From positions 1-64,000 of the forward strand of contig NZ_JALIEB010000020.1 in assembly GCF_025755255.1 (NCBI RefSeq): a stretch of 64,000 bases of DNA, given 5' to 3'. The notes below the pieces were generated by a model. The model worked only from the letters and a program-made list of their open reading frames with translations. It was not told the origin of the DNA and made no database searches. Shown here in pieces: positions 8,817 through 17,771 of the stretch. Positions within the stretch are counted from its first letter, which is position 1; each line of letters begins with the position of its first letter. A program made the position numbers and the translations under genes. Source of the stretch: Roseobacter sinensis. GTDB lineage: Bacteria; Pseudomonadota; Alphaproteobacteria; Rhodobacterales; Rhodobacteraceae.

Positions 8817-9380
8817 ATGAAGTTATTTAAAGTCCTTGCAGTGAGTGCCGTTGTGGCGCTGAGCGGCGGTGCCGCATCCGCCGCGGTAATTTTCGCCGAC
8901 ACAGTCATTTCGTCCAGCGGTGGTGGTGTCTCCGACGGCATCGCAACGCCCGGTGATCGTACAGACGTCGACAACGCGTTGGGCGGTGCGGACAACACAT
9001 TCTACTCCCTCGGTCTGGGTGGAGACATCGTTCTCGGCTTCAGCACTCTGGGAACAGGCCCGGTGACCACATGGGAAGTCACATTCGGCGACATCGGCAC
9101 ACACCTTGAATCAGCTAACGTGTTCGCTGTCCTGGGTGGTGTGGAAACACTTATCGGTGAAGTCCAGAACGCAAACGCCCAAGGTGGCCAGTCCCTGAAC
9201 TTCGTCGGCGTGTTTGACTCGATCAAAATCGTCGACACATCGCCCGCAGGCGGTGGTTCGATTGACGGCTTCGACCTTGACGCAGTGTCGGTCAGCGCAG
9301 TTCCGCTGCCAGCATCCGCACTCCTGCTGCTCGGTGGCCTGGCCGGTATGGGCGCAATGCGCCGCCGCAAAAAGGCCTAA
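8817..9380 (+). CDS. VPLPA-CTERM sorting-signal protein (exosortase substrate)
   Basis: A 187-residue secreted protein. The Sec signal peptide is at residues 1-22 (MKLFKVLAVSAVVALSGGAA). The middle is a glycine/threonine-rich, probably beta-rich domain of unknown function. The C-terminal tripartite sorting signal has VPLPASALLLLGG near 162-174, a short hydrophobic helix and the basic end MRRRKKA. Proteins with this tag are cleaved and anchored or released at the outer surface by exosortases; the XrtD-type enzyme at 10661-12259 is the obvious partner. Base composition is a little lower in GC than the flanking genes. It is transcribed alone and closed by a strong terminator at 9409. Confidence 0.88.
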   Translation: MKLFKVLAVSAVVALSGGAASAAVIFADTVISSSGGGVSDGIATPGDRTDVDNALGGADNTFYSLGLGGDIVLGFSTLGTGPVTTWEVTFGDIGTHLESANVFAVLGGVETLIGEVQNANAQGGQSLNFVGVFDSIKIVDTSPAGGGSIDGFDLDAVSVSAVPLPASALLLLGGLAGMGAMRRRKKA

Positions 9381-9408
9381 GACGGGTTTTACAATCCGCT
9401 TGAAATCG

Positions 9409-9440
9409 AAAACCGCCTCTCACGCAGAGGCGGTTTTTTT
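9409..9440 (+). terminator. Rho-independent terminator (bidirectional)
   Basis: Stem AAAACCGCCTCT (9409-9420), loop CACGC, complementary arm AGAGGCGGTTTT and a T-run to about 9440. It ends the VPLPA-CTERM gene. Because of the A-run on the other side it could also stop the converging glycosyltransferase transcript whose gene ends at 9474. Confidence 0.93.
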
Positions 9441-9473
9441 GTGTCTTCAATACCCTCCAACCGGACGGTCACG

Positions 9474-10532
9474 CTACCAAAAGCCGACACCCTGCCCACG
9501 CCACATCCGCAGGCTGGCCCGAATATAGACCAGCAGGTCCATCCCGGATCCGATTGCGGTCATGACGAACCCTTTCGCCGTTCTCTTGTCGCGCCGCAGG
9601 AAAGTCGTCACCCGATTGGTGGCAAAGGAGAAGGGGACATAGCCGAACGGGCGACGCGGCAATTCGGTCGTCACCCGGTGGTTCAACCAGTCCTCCTGCT
9701 GGGCTTCGGTCATCAGGTAGTCGTGCAATGCCGCCCCCCGCAGGCCTTCCCGATTGAAAAACCCGTAAAGGGCGGCGTTGATTGCACTTCCGATCACCAG
9801 CCGGGTTTGGTGATGCAGCAACTCGCCAATGCCCCGGATCGAGGTATAGACGTGGAAAACGGCCGGATCTCCGTCGATCCGCGTGAAATCCTCCGGGGCG
9901 CTGAAGAGATCGGTCAGCACCAATGCACGCACGAACCCGTCTTCGACCGGCAGGCCCGCGGGCAGGGCGATCTGCCGCGCCATGCGGCTGCGCATCATGT
10001 AAAGCTGACCGCAGATCGATTTGCGGTAGTTGGTCAGCCCGTCCCCGCCGGAGGCGATCAGCCGGGTGACCCTGCCCACATCGAGGTCGAAATGCGTGAC
10101 ATCCTTGACCGGCCGGCTCACGAAGACCTGAAGCTCCGGCCGGGTCCGCAAGGCTTCGACCATATGCGACAGGGTCTCCGGCTCCGGCAGCACGATATCG
10201 GCATCCATGAACCCCAGAATCCCGGCTTGGTCGCGCGCCTGCGCGTGGATGAATCGCTGCACCGTGCGCGATTTGCCGCCCTGCGCCAGATCGACGATCC
10301 GGATGCGGTCGCGCAGGGGCTCCGGCAGCGCCGCCCGGGCGGTCTCCGCCGCAGCCACGGTGTCGTCGCTGCATCCGTTTGCCATCACCCAGACCAGCGG
10401 ATCGATATCGGCCCGGTCAAACAGGGTTTGCTCCGCGAGATTCGCCACAAGAGCGCCAATGGTCTCGGCCTCGTTATGGGCAAAGATCCCAATATCGACA
10501 CAGAGCACGGAGGCGTCCGATACCGCTTGCAT
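9474..10532 (-). CDS. Glycosyltransferase family 2
   Basis: About 352 residues. GT2 hallmarks are DIGIFAHNEAETIGALVANL near the N-terminus, a VMANGCSDDT motif and the metal-binding FMDADIVLPEPETL at about residues 110-123. The C-terminal part is helical and partly hydrophobic. ATG 10532 is chosen over a TTG 13 codons upstream. The gene sits between the VPLPA-CTERM protein and the exosortase gene, convergent with the former and divergent from the latter, so it shares a promoter region with xrtD. Probably adds a sugar to the EPS or to the sorted proteins; which one cannot be decided here. Confidence 0.82.
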   Translation of the reverse strand: MQAVSDASVLCVDIGIFAHNEAETIGALVANLAEQTLFDRADIDPLVWVMANGCSDDTVAAAETARAALPEPLRDRIRIVDLAQGGKSRTVQRFIHAQARDQAGILGFMDADIVLPEPETLSHMVEALRTRPELQVFVSRPVKDVTHFDLDVGRVTRLIASGGDGLTNYRKSICGQLYMMRSRMARQIALPAGLPVEDGFVRALVLTDLFSAPEDFTRIDGDPAVFHVYTSIRGIGELLHHQTRLVIGSAINAALYGFFNREGLRGAALHDYLMTEAQQEDWLNHRVTTELPRRPFGYVPFSFATNRVTTFLRRDKRTAKGFVMTAIGSGMDLLVYIRASLRMWRGQGVGFW

Positions 10533-10660
10533 AGTCGTCACCAATCCTTCGTGCTCATCCGTTAAACACAACTATATGTGATGGCCGCTGAGGCTTCATT
10601 TTTGGGGTATTTTCGGGTATCACAACAGCGCATACTCACAATTCGTTTTGAGGATTCATA

Positions 10661-12259
10661 ATGTCAGTAACAAGTGCGATGCGTGCGTCCCGGATACAAC
10701 CGGGTGACTTTGTGTCCTGGGGCGTTTTCTGGTTCGTCCTGGCAACCGTCTGCACCGGGCTCTTCTTCGCCGACGGGCTCGACGCGCTGATCCGCGCCTG
10801 GCAACTGCCGGAATACAGCCACGGGCCCCTGATCCCGGTCCTGTCACTTCTGCTGTTCCTGCGTCAACTCAAGGAATACCCGCCCGAGCCCGGGCCCAAG
10901 CGCGATCGCTGGGTGGGCTTCACCCTCATTCTGGCGGCGATCTGCATGGGCGCCCTGGGCCGTTTGGCCAATATCTCCGACATTGTCGCCTATGCCACGA
11001 TCATCTGGGTCGGTGGGCTCCTGCTGGTCAGCTTCGGCTGGAAAACCGGCAAGCACTTCTGGCCGCCCGTTCTGCACCTGGTGTACATGCTGCCGCTGCC
11101 CGGCGTCTTTTATTACAAACTGTCGACGTCGCTGCAGTATATCTCGTCCGAACTGGGCGTCTGGTTCCTACAGCTGCTGTCCGTACCGGTCTTCCTGGAA
11201 GGCAACATCATCGACCTCGGCGTGCTCAAACTGCATGTGGCCGAGGCCTGCTCCGGGCTGCGGTACCTGTTCCCGATTCTCAGCTTTTCCTACATCTTTG
11301 CCGTGCTCTACCGCGGCCCAACATGGCACAAGGCGGTTCTGCTGCTGTCGGCGGCGCCCATCACCGTCGTGATGAACTCCGTCCGGATCGCCGTCGCCGG
11401 ATTGCTCGCGGACCGGTTCGGGATCGAATGGCTGGAAGGGTTCACGCATTTCTTCGAGGGCTGGGTGATCTTCCTGATCTGCATCATCCTGCTGTTCCTG
11501 CTGGCCTGGATCATGCTCTTCTTCCACCCCCAGAAAATGGGGCTGGCCGAAGCGCTCGATCTGGAGACCGACGGTCTGATGAGACAGGCGGCGCGGGTGC
11601 GTTACATCAGGGCCTCCAACGCGCTGATCGCCAGCACTCTCGCCATGATCCTCGCCATCGGTGCGATGAGCATGGTGCCCGACCGCAACGCCTCTGTCAT
11701 CCAGCGGGACAACTTCGGTCTCTTCCCGCGCTCGCTGGGCGCCTGGGAGCAAACCGGCCCGGCGGAGGTGCTCAGCAAGAGCGTTGCGCGCTCGCTGGGG
11801 GCGGATGACTATCATTCGATCAATCTCGCCAAGCCCGGTGAAGCCGCACAGGTGGGCTTCTTCTCTGCCTGGTACGCCGATCAGAGCAAAGGCGGCGTGC
11901 ATTCTCCGGAGATTTGCCTGCCCGGCGCTGGCTGGGAAATCGCCTGGCTGGAACGCACGGATATCACCGAGAAACTGGGCAGCGACACGCCCTTCAAGAT
12001 CAACCGCGCCATCATCCAGAAGGGTGAGACCCGCATGATGGTGTTTTACTGGTTCGAGCAGAAGGGCCGGAAAATCGCCTGGGACTTTGCTGCGAAATTC
12101 TACCTGATGGTGGATGGGATCGCGACCGGGCGGACAGACGGTGCGCTGGTGCGCCTGACAACGCTGATCGGGCCCAATGAGACCGATGCAGAGGCCGAAG
12201 CCCGGCTGATGGAGGTCTTGTCGGAGGTCAACACGGTGATCCCGCGCTTCATCCCCTGA
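10661..12259 (+). CDS. xrtD: Exosortase (XrtD type, VPLPA-CTERM specific) with C-terminal EpsI domain
   Basis: A 532-residue membrane protease-transpeptidase. Residues about 20-300 hold around eight membrane segments with the exosortase catalytic triad: Cys197 in EACSGLRYLFP, Arg242 in NSVRIAVAG and His263 in THFFEGW. Residues about 320-532 form the EpsI-type periplasmic domain with the conserved HSPEICLPGAGW. Exosortases cut C-terminal tags such as VPLPA-CTERM in the inner membrane. Two tagged proteins lie in this window (8817-9380 and 57446-57985). GAGG precedes the ATG. Exosortase genes are normally found with EPS clusters, as here. The D subtype is inferred from the fused EpsI domain and the VPLPA partners. 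Confidence 0.92.
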   Translation: MSVTSAMRASRIQPGDFVSWGVFWFVLATVCTGLFFADGLDALIRAWQLPEYSHGPLIPVLSLLLFLRQLKEYPPEPGPKRDRWVGFTLILAAICMGALGRLANISDIVAYATIIWVGGLLLVSFGWKTGKHFWPPVLHLVYMLPLPGVFYYKLSTSLQYISSELGVWFLQLLSVPVFLEGNIIDLGVLKLHVAEACSGLRYLFPILSFSYIFAVLYRGPTWHKAVLLLSAAPITVVMNSVRIAVAGLLADRFGIEWLEGFTHFFEGWVIFLICIILLFLLAWIMLFFHPQKMGLAEALDLETDGLMRQAARVRYIRASNALIASTLAMILAIGAMSMVPDRNASVIQRDNFGLFPRSLGAWEQTGPAEVLSKSVARSLGADDYHSINLAKPGEAAQVGFFSAWYADQSKGGVHSPEICLPGAGWEIAWLERTDITEKLGSDTPFKINRAIIQKGETRMMVFYWFEQKGRKIAWDFAAKFYLMVDGIATGRTDGALVRLTTLIGPNETDAEAEARLMEVLSEVNTVIPRFIP

Positions 12260-12280
12260 CCACCAGCTGCAATGACATCC

Positions 12281-12313
12281 GACCGCCCGGGACCGTGGAT
12301 TTTCCGGGCGGTC
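12281..12313 (+). terminator. Hairpin after exosortase gene, likely terminator
   Basis: Perfect 10-bp arms GACCGCCCGG (12281-12290) and CCGGGCGGTC (12304-12313) with a 13-nt loop, about 20 bp after the exosortase stop. The downstream T-tract is weak (GACGTTTT), so termination may be partial. Confidence 0.65.
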
Positions 12314-12415
12314 TGACGTTTTGGCCCGGCAATCCGCCGCAGACACGCAAAGCCTCTTGCCCATGGCGGGACTCTGGCCATAGTGCGCCCAAAGCAATTC
12401 GCCTTGGACTTGAAA

Positions 12416-12458
12416 CACCTATCGCTGCCTGATTTCAATGAAATCAACGCAATAGGTG
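12416..12458 (-). repeat. 43-bp palindromic element, copy A
   Basis: Outer arms CACCTAT/ATAGGTG enclose an inner perfect 17-bp palindrome at 12430-12446 (TGATTTC-AAT-GAAATCA). Its reverse complement matches the element at 41005-41047 in 37 of 43 positions with no gaps. It lies 59 bp before the start of the glycosyltransferase at 12518, in its 5' leader. It may be a dispersed palindromic repeat or a regulatory hairpin. Confidence 0.75.
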
Positions 12459-12517
12459 ATACATCTGGTTTCGGGCCAAAGGCGATACGCTCTAATCCGG
12501 CCCGAAGGAGAGCAAGC

Positions 12518-13513
12518 GTGACTGACACCGTCCAGATATCGGCGGATATCTCTGTGATCATTGTCAATTACGGCACGGCAGATCTGGCGATCAAGGCGGT
12601 GGAGAGCGTGCTCGACCGCACGCATGGGCCCCATACCGTCGATATCCATCTGGTGGACAACGCCTCGCCCGGCGACGATGCCGCCCGGCTGCAGGCGGTC
12701 TTCGGCACGCCGGGTTATGCGGATCGGGTCACGCTCTATCTGGAACGCGAAAACCACGGGTTCGGGCGCGGCAACAATCTGGTCCTGCGGGCTCTGGCCC
12801 GTCGCAGCACGCCGCCGGACTTCGTCTTTCTGCTCAATCCCGATGCACAGCTGGAGAATGAAACCCTCGAGATCCTGGCGCAGACCCTGCAGGACAATCC
12901 GGAGGTGGCCGTTGCGGGGGCGGGGATCGCCTTGCCCTCCGGCCAGCGGGTGACGGCGGCCTTCCGCTTCCCCTCGGCCGCCGCGGAATTTGTCCGCGCG
13001 CTCAATTTCGGGCCCGTCAACCGGCTGATGCCCCGGGCGTCGGTGGCGCTGCCCGAAGATCATCCCATGGGCCCGGTCGATTGGGTGGCCGGTGCCGCGG
13101 TGCTCTTCCGCCGCGATGCGATCGAAGAGGTCGGCGGCTTTGATCCGGCTTTTTTCCTTTATTTCGAAGAGGTTGACCTGATGCGTATGATCCGGAACGC
13201 CGGGCATGAGATCTGGTATGTCCCCACCGCGCGGGTGATCCATGCCGAGGGCGCCGCCACCCAGGTGCGCAGCGGCGCCTCCCAGCGGCGCGCCCGGCCT
13301 GCCTATTGGTACGACTCCTGGCGGCACTATTACATCAAGAACCACGGCAGGGCCGGCGCTCTGGTCGCGGGGATGGCCTGGATGGTGGGAGCGGTGCTGA
13401 ACCATGTGCTGGCGCGGCTCAGGCGGCAGGACCCGCACGCGCCCCTGCACTTCTTCCGCGACATGACCCAGCATGTTCTGCGCCCCTTGCTGGGGCGGAC
13501 GGGAGCGGGCTGA
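12518..13513 (+). CDS. Glycosyltransferase family 2, rhamnosyltransferase (WbbL)-like
   Basis: A 331-residue GT2 enzyme starting at GTG 12518 with AAGGAG seven bases upstream; an upstream in-frame ATG at 12383 would read through the palindromic element and is rejected. Motifs: ISVIIVNYGTADLAIKAVES, HLVDNASPGDD, NHGFGRGNN, FLLNPDAQLE near residue 105, and FFLYFEEVDLMRMIR, the pattern of WbbL/RfbF-type rhamnosyltransferases. With dTDP-rhamnose made by rmlCBDA on the same replicon, transfer of L-rhamnose to a lipid-linked or growing glycan is a reasonable inference. The stop overlaps the next start (TGATG). Confidence 0.85.
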   Translation: MTDTVQISADISVIIVNYGTADLAIKAVESVLDRTHGPHTVDIHLVDNASPGDDAARLQAVFGTPGYADRVTLYLERENHGFGRGNNLVLRALARRSTPPDFVFLLNPDAQLENETLEILAQTLQDNPEVAVAGAGIALPSGQRVTAAFRFPSAAAEFVRALNFGPVNRLMPRASVALPEDHPMGPVDWVAGAAVLFRRDAIEEVGGFDPAFFLYFEEVDLMRMIRNAGHEIWYVPTARVIHAEGAATQVRSGASQRRARPAYWYDSWRHYYIKNHGRAGALVAGMAWMVGAVLNHVLARLRRQDPHAPLHFFRDMTQHVLRPLLGRTGAG

Positions 13514-14112
13514 TGGTTGAAAAACACTGCGCCCGCGGCGAAGAGGATGCGCGGTTCATCCCCGGCACAGGGGCCGAAAACGCCAACCCCTCCGATGTGG
13601 GGTTCTGGCAGCTTGTGGCCGAGGATTTCCGCACCCATGATCGCGACTGGATGGCGCAGGGGTTCTGGGCGCTCTTCTGGCACAGGTTCGGAAACTGGCG
13701 CATGGGGCAGCGCAAGCCGCTGCGGGTCCTGTGCAGCGTGATCTACCGGGTCATGGAAAAACGCTGTCAGATCCGGGGGGGCATCATGCTGCCCTATACG
13801 GTCCGCGTCGGCCGGCGCGTCAAGCTGGAGCATTTCGGCGGTATGGTCCTGGTCGCACAACAGATCGGGGACGATGTGATCCTGCGCCAGAACACCACGC
13901 TCGGTATTGCCCGGACATCGCATCTGCAAGATCGCCCGGTGATCGAGAATGGCGTCGATGTGGGCGCCGGGGCCGTGATCCTGGGGGCGGTCCTGATCGG
14001 GGAGGGGGCGGTGGTCGGCGCCAATGCGGTGGTGCGCCGGGATGTCCCCAAAGGGGCCGTGGTCGGCGGCGTGCCCGCCCGGGTCCTGACGCGCGACGCG
14101 CCGCCCGGCTGA
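13513..14112 (+). CDS. CysE-like left-handed beta-helix acetyltransferase
   Basis: A 199-residue protein. The N-terminal helical part (WQLVAEDFRTHDRDWMAQGFW) resembles serine O-acetyltransferases; the C-terminal two thirds show hexapeptide repeats (IGDDVILRQNTTLG, IENGVDVGAGAVILG, VLIGEGAVVGANAVV) and end GGVPARVL. In EPS clusters such enzymes usually O-acetylate a sugar with acetyl-CoA; true serine acetyltransferase activity is less likely here. The start overlaps the stop of the glycosyltransferase as TGATG, so translation is coupled. It converges with the AlgX-like gene, with only 3 bp between the stops. Confidence 0.85.
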   Translation: MVEKHCARGEEDARFIPGTGAENANPSDVGFWQLVAEDFRTHDRDWMAQGFWALFWHRFGNWRMGQRKPLRVLCSVIYRVMEKRCQIRGGIMLPYTVRVGRRVKLEHFGGMVLVAQQIGDDVILRQNTTLGIARTSHLQDRPVIENGVDVGAGAVILGAVLIGEGAVVGANAVVRRDVPKGAVVGGVPARVLTRDAPPG

Positions 14113-14115
14113 GCT

Positions 14116-15237
14116 CTATTGCGCAGCGCTGCGCGTGGCCATCAGGCGCAGGAACGCCTCTGCAAACAGACGATCGTTGTCATGGGTATAATGGCCATCG
14201 CCCACAAAGGCGGTCGGGTCGCGCGGGTCCACATGCTCGGCCGTGGCCAGGTAAGGGATACCGTGCTCCTGCAGCACCGGACCCAGCACCGCCAGGAGGT
14301 CGGGATCGTTCGGATCGCGGGTCTGGATCAGAAACACGACCGGATAGACCCCTTCGGTCTGCGCCTGCTCGGCAAAGCCCGTGACCATGCGGGAGAGCAC
14401 CTGCGCATAGGGGAAGCCACCCGCCAGGACCGCCGTCTTGCGGTCCGACACATGCGATTTGGCCAGGGCGCGCCGCACCAGACGGGCAAAGGGCGAGACA
14501 TCCAGCGCTGTCGCACCGAAGGTGGGCGCGCCGTAAAAGGCATCCTCCTGCGCCAGCTGCGCTGTCCAGGCGGCCTCTGCGGCAGGATCCTGCGCCAGAG
14601 CGCGCTCCTGTGCCGGGCTGGTGATCAGCGGATCGATGCGGCTCAGCCCGCCGTCCTGTGCCGGGGTGAAAACCGGATAGGTATAAGGTGCGGGCTGCTC
14701 GAACACCCAGGTGCGGTTGCTGAGCGCGGCCAGAGACGGCACGGAGGACGACAGGATGCCCAGAACCGCCACATCGCCGGCCTGGCGGTGCAGGTGATCG
14801 TCCAAAAACACCGCATAGGTATAATTCGGCGGCGCCCCGGGCCCGGCATGCCGGTCCACGGCCAGCGCAGGGTCGGCGGCGACGGCTTGACGCAGGATGT
14901 TGTCGACGAACGACATGCCATAGCTGCGCACCACGCCACCGGGCGCGTCAGGCCCCGTCAGGCTGTCGTTGAGCTGTGCCTCGATCCAGCCCACGTCGAA
15001 AAGATTGCCCTGCGCCTCGGGGGCGGCCTGCCAGGCCTCCAGCTTGCCCGGAACGCTGCGCCCATACTCGAAATACCGCACCAGTGAGCCGGCCACGCCC
15101 CGGCTTTGCGCCAGGCCCAACAGACCCGCCACCATCACATCCAGCACCACCAGAAAGACCAGGGTCAGCCCCAGAACCCCCAGGAACTGGCGCAAGCTGC
15201 CTGGCCGGTCCGGGCGGGAGGGGTCGGGTGCGGTCAT
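14116..15237 (-). CDS. AlgX/AlgJ-like SGNH-type periplasmic acetylation protein
   Basis: A 373-residue protein with one N-terminal membrane anchor (residues about 19-44, LGVLGLTLVFLVVLDVMVAGL) and a periplasmic domain. SGNH-hydrolase-like blocks are seen as RSYGMSFVDN (serine block) and DGHYTHDND near the C-terminus (Asp/His block). It lies 16 bp after the MBOAT gene. This pairing is the usual arrangement for alginate-type O-acetylation, where the MBOAT protein moves acetyl across the membrane and the AlgJ/AlgX partner transfers it to the polymer. Assignment rests on motif and context; overall similarity to AlgX looks low. Confidence 0.72.
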   Translation of the reverse strand: MTAPDPSRPDRPGSLRQFLGVLGLTLVFLVVLDVMVAGLLGLAQSRGVAGSLVRYFEYGRSVPGKLEAWQAAPEAQGNLFDVGWIEAQLNDSLTGPDAPGGVVRSYGMSFVDNILRQAVAADPALAVDRHAGPGAPPNYTYAVFLDDHLHRQAGDVAVLGILSSSVPSLAALSNRTWVFEQPAPYTYPVFTPAQDGGLSRIDPLITSPAQERALAQDPAAEAAWTAQLAQEDAFYGAPTFGATALDVSPFARLVRRALAKSHVSDRKTAVLAGGFPYAQVLSRMVTGFAEQAQTEGVYPVVFLIQTRDPNDPDLLAVLGPVLQEHGIPYLATAEHVDPRDPTAFVGDGHYTHDNDRLFAEAFLRLMATRSAAQ

Positions 15238-15253
15238 CGGCTCTCTCTCCGTT

Positions 15254-16684
15254 TCAGAACTGAAAGTAGATGAAGGCGGCGGTCTGCGTCGTGGCCCCGA
15301 AGGCCAGAAGATAGATCATGCCCGCATAGAGCCCGGCGCGCAGCACGACCGGCCAGCCCCGATAGAACCGCACGTTGCCGCTGTGTTCCACCAGAACATC
15401 CCAGAACAGCAGCCACAGCATCCCCAAGAGGGCCGCAACCGGCGGCGGCGGCAGGCTGAGATCCAGATATCCCGCCTCCGGAGTCAAAAGACGCCCGGTG
15501 AAATCGACGATCTGCCCGAACGAGGTGGCACGGAACAGCAGCCAGCCATAGCACACCACCTGGAAGAAGAGCAGAATCGCCCCGATCCGCAGCACCCAAC
15601 CCGTCAGGCTGCGCCGATCGCCTTCGCCAACGCGCTGGTGACGGCCCGCGAGCGCACGGTGCACCGCCAGAAGCCCACCCTGATAGATCCCCCACAGCAC
15701 GAAATTCCAGGCCGCCCCGTGCCAGATGCCCCCCAGCGTCATCGTCGCCATGAGATTGCGATAGGTGGCCCACCGGCCGCCGCGGTTGCCGCCCAGCGAG
15801 ATGTAGAGATAGTCGCGCAGCCAGGTGGACAGGCTGATGTGCCAGCGGCGCCAGAATTCCTGCGGATCCGCGGCGAAGTAAGGCTGGGCGAAATTGCGCA
15901 TCAGGCCAAAGCCCAGCATCTTGGCCACGCCGCGCGCGATGTCGGTATAGCCGGAGAAATCGCAATAGATCTGGATCGCGAAGAGCCAGGTGGCCACGGC
16001 GATATCGGCCCCTGACGGTGCTGCGCTGGCGTAGACCGCATCGACCGACGGGGCGACGCCATCGGCGATCACGATCTTCTTGATCAGGCCGACCAGACAC
16101 AGCACCGACCCGCGGGCCAGCGCCTCCCAGCTGAGCTGGCGCGGCATCGAAATATTGGGCAGCAGGTTCGAGGCCCGTTCGATCGGGCCGGCAACGAGCT
16201 GCGGAAAAAATGCGACAAACAGCGCGAAGTCGAGGAAATCCCGGGTCGGCTCCAGATCGCGCCGGTAAATGTCGATCGTGTAGCTGAGCGTCTGGAAAGT
16301 GTAGAACGAGATGCCGACCGGCAGGACGATGCCCAGGACAACCGGGTCGGCGGGGATGCCTAAACTATTGGAAAGGTTTATGAAACTATCGACGAAGAAG
16401 CCGAGATACTTGAAAATCCCGAGCATCCCGAGATTGACCGCCAGGGAGATGCCCAGCAGGTGCCTGCGCCGCTGGTCCCGGGGTTCGCGCGCCATCGCCA
16501 AGCCGACCAGGTAATCGACCACCGTGCTCAACAGGATCAGGCTGAGAAAGCGCCAATCCCACGCGCCGTAGAACACATAGCTGGCCACCAGCAGCATGCG
16601 ATTCTGCCCGCGATGCGGCAGCATGATGTATAGGGCGGCAACAACGGCAAAAAAGACCCAGAAATTCAGCTCAGTGAACAGCAT
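15254..16684 (-). CDS. MBOAT-family O-acyltransferase (AlgI/PatA-like)
   Basis: A 476-residue polytopic membrane protein beginning LFTELNFWVFFAVVAALY, the typical AlgI start. Conserved MBOAT segments are FFPQLVAGPIERASNLLP, QIYCDFSGYTDIARG, EFWRRWHISLSTWLRDYLY and GGIWHGAAWNFVLWG, the last with the invariant histidine. It is predicted to pass acetyl groups from the cytoplasm to the periplasm for polysaccharide O-acetylation with the AlgX-like protein at 14116-15237. First gene of a two-gene leftward operon. No strong ribosome binding site is seen before ATG 16684. Confidence 0.92.
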   Translation of the reverse strand: MLFTELNFWVFFAVVAALYIMLPHRGQNRMLLVASYVFYGAWDWRFLSLILLSTVVDYLVGLAMAREPRDQRRRHLLGISLAVNLGMLGIFKYLGFFVDSFINLSNSLGIPADPVVLGIVLPVGISFYTFQTLSYTIDIYRRDLEPTRDFLDFALFVAFFPQLVAGPIERASNLLPNISMPRQLSWEALARGSVLCLVGLIKKIVIADGVAPSVDAVYASAAPSGADIAVATWLFAIQIYCDFSGYTDIARGVAKMLGFGLMRNFAQPYFAADPQEFWRRWHISLSTWLRDYLYISLGGNRGGRWATYRNLMATMTLGGIWHGAAWNFVLWGIYQGGLLAVHRALAGRHQRVGEGDRRSLTGWVLRIGAILLFFQVVCYGWLLFRATSFGQIVDFTGRLLTPEAGYLDLSLPPPPVAALLGMLWLLFWDVLVEHSGNVRFYRGWPVVLRAGLYAGMIYLLAFGATTQTAAFIYFQF

Positions 16685-16949
16685 TCAACAGATCGGCCCA
16701 CGCCCGCGGCGGTATAGTCCTGCATATCGCCGCATTTTACCGGTACTTTCCGCCTATGTTTTTTGCGATCATAAGACCAATGAGAGGTCTCCCTCCCGGA
16801 GTAAAACCACAGATATGTAAAAGATCACCCTTAAGCAGCGGTCCATCCTTAAGGTGAAGACAATAGTGCCCAAAAGAGGTGATACGGCAGGTCGCTGACG
16901 AAAAACAAGGCATCTTGCTCGTGGAGCCCTCCGTGCGAAAGGTCCAGCC

Positions 16950-17771
16950 ATGCCCCAGCTGAAACATATTCCGGCGATCTTGAACAAGCAGCTGCGGCAC
17001 ATGACAAAGCCGCGGCGGCAGGGCGTGCGAATCTTCGGGCTGGGTGCATCGAAAACCGGCACGCATACCCTGTCGGACATGTTCGAAGCCCATGTGCGCT
17101 GCGGTCACGAGGCCGATGCCAATCGCCTGATCGGCCATATCCTGCACAAGGCCGAGACCCAGGATGCAGGCCCTTTGCACCGATGTCTCCAGTGGCGCGA
17201 CCGGATCCGCAACCTCAAGATCGACAGCTCTTCGGTCAACGCCTATCTGATCGACGATCTGCTGACGCTGTTCCCCGACAGCCGCTTTATCCTCACCGTG
17301 CGGTCGCCGGGGGTCTGGCTGCGGTCGATGCTCGATCACAGCGCCCTGCGCGACCCCACCGACGCCTGGAAACGGTTCCGCGCCTACCGGTTCGGGCCGC
17401 GCTCGGGCCACCCGCCCCAGGAGGCGCATCTGAATGAGGCGGGGTTCTATCCCATCGCCGCCTATCTGGGGTATTGGCACCAATCGGTCAGCGCAGCGCT
17501 GGACAGGGTGTCGGACGGGCAGCTGCTGGTGCTGCGCACCGAAGAGATCGGGCCACGAGCGCAGGAGATTGCCGAATTCTGCGGCCTGGGCGCGCTGCCC
17601 ACGCCGGACCGCACACATTCCTATGCAAACCGGTTCCGATCCGGCGCGCTCGACGGCATCGAGGATGCCTATCTGATCGACATGTTAGAGACACATCTGG
17701 GCCCGCTCGCCCGCCGGGTTCTGCCCGACTGGACCCCGCAGGCCGATGTCATGAAGCTGCGCAAAAGCTGA
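16950..17771 (+). CDS. Sulfotransferase family protein
   Basis: A 273-residue PAPS-dependent sulfotransferase-like protein. The 5'-phosphosulfate-binding loop is IFGLGASKTGTHTL near residues 28-41 and the 3'-phosphate-binding region is FILTVRSPGVWLRSML at about residues 114-129, with a basic stretch after it. It probably sulfates a sugar of the EPS, as in other marine bacterial glycans; a lipid or small acceptor is possible. Transcribed toward the rml operon, 200 bp before rmlC. No gene for PAPS synthesis is in the window, so PAPS would have to come from the chromosome. Confidence 0.8.
   Translation: MPQLKHIPAILNKQLRHMTKPRRQGVRIFGLGASKTGTHTLSDMFEAHVRCGHEADANRLIGHILHKAETQDAGPLHRCLQWRDRIRNLKIDSSSVNAYLIDDLLTLFPDSRFILTVRSPGVWLRSMLDHSALRDPTDAWKRFRAYRFGPRSGHPPQEAHLNEAGFYPIAAYLGYWHQSVSAALDRVSDGQLLVLRTEEIGPRAQEIAEFCGLGALPTPDRTHSYANRFRSGALDGIEDAYLIDMLETHLGPLARRVLPDWTPQADVMKLRKS

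Noticed and set aside
12383-12517. Longer N-terminus for the glycosyltransferase at 12518
   Set aside because: It would translate through the palindromic element, and the AAGGAG site points to GTG 12518.
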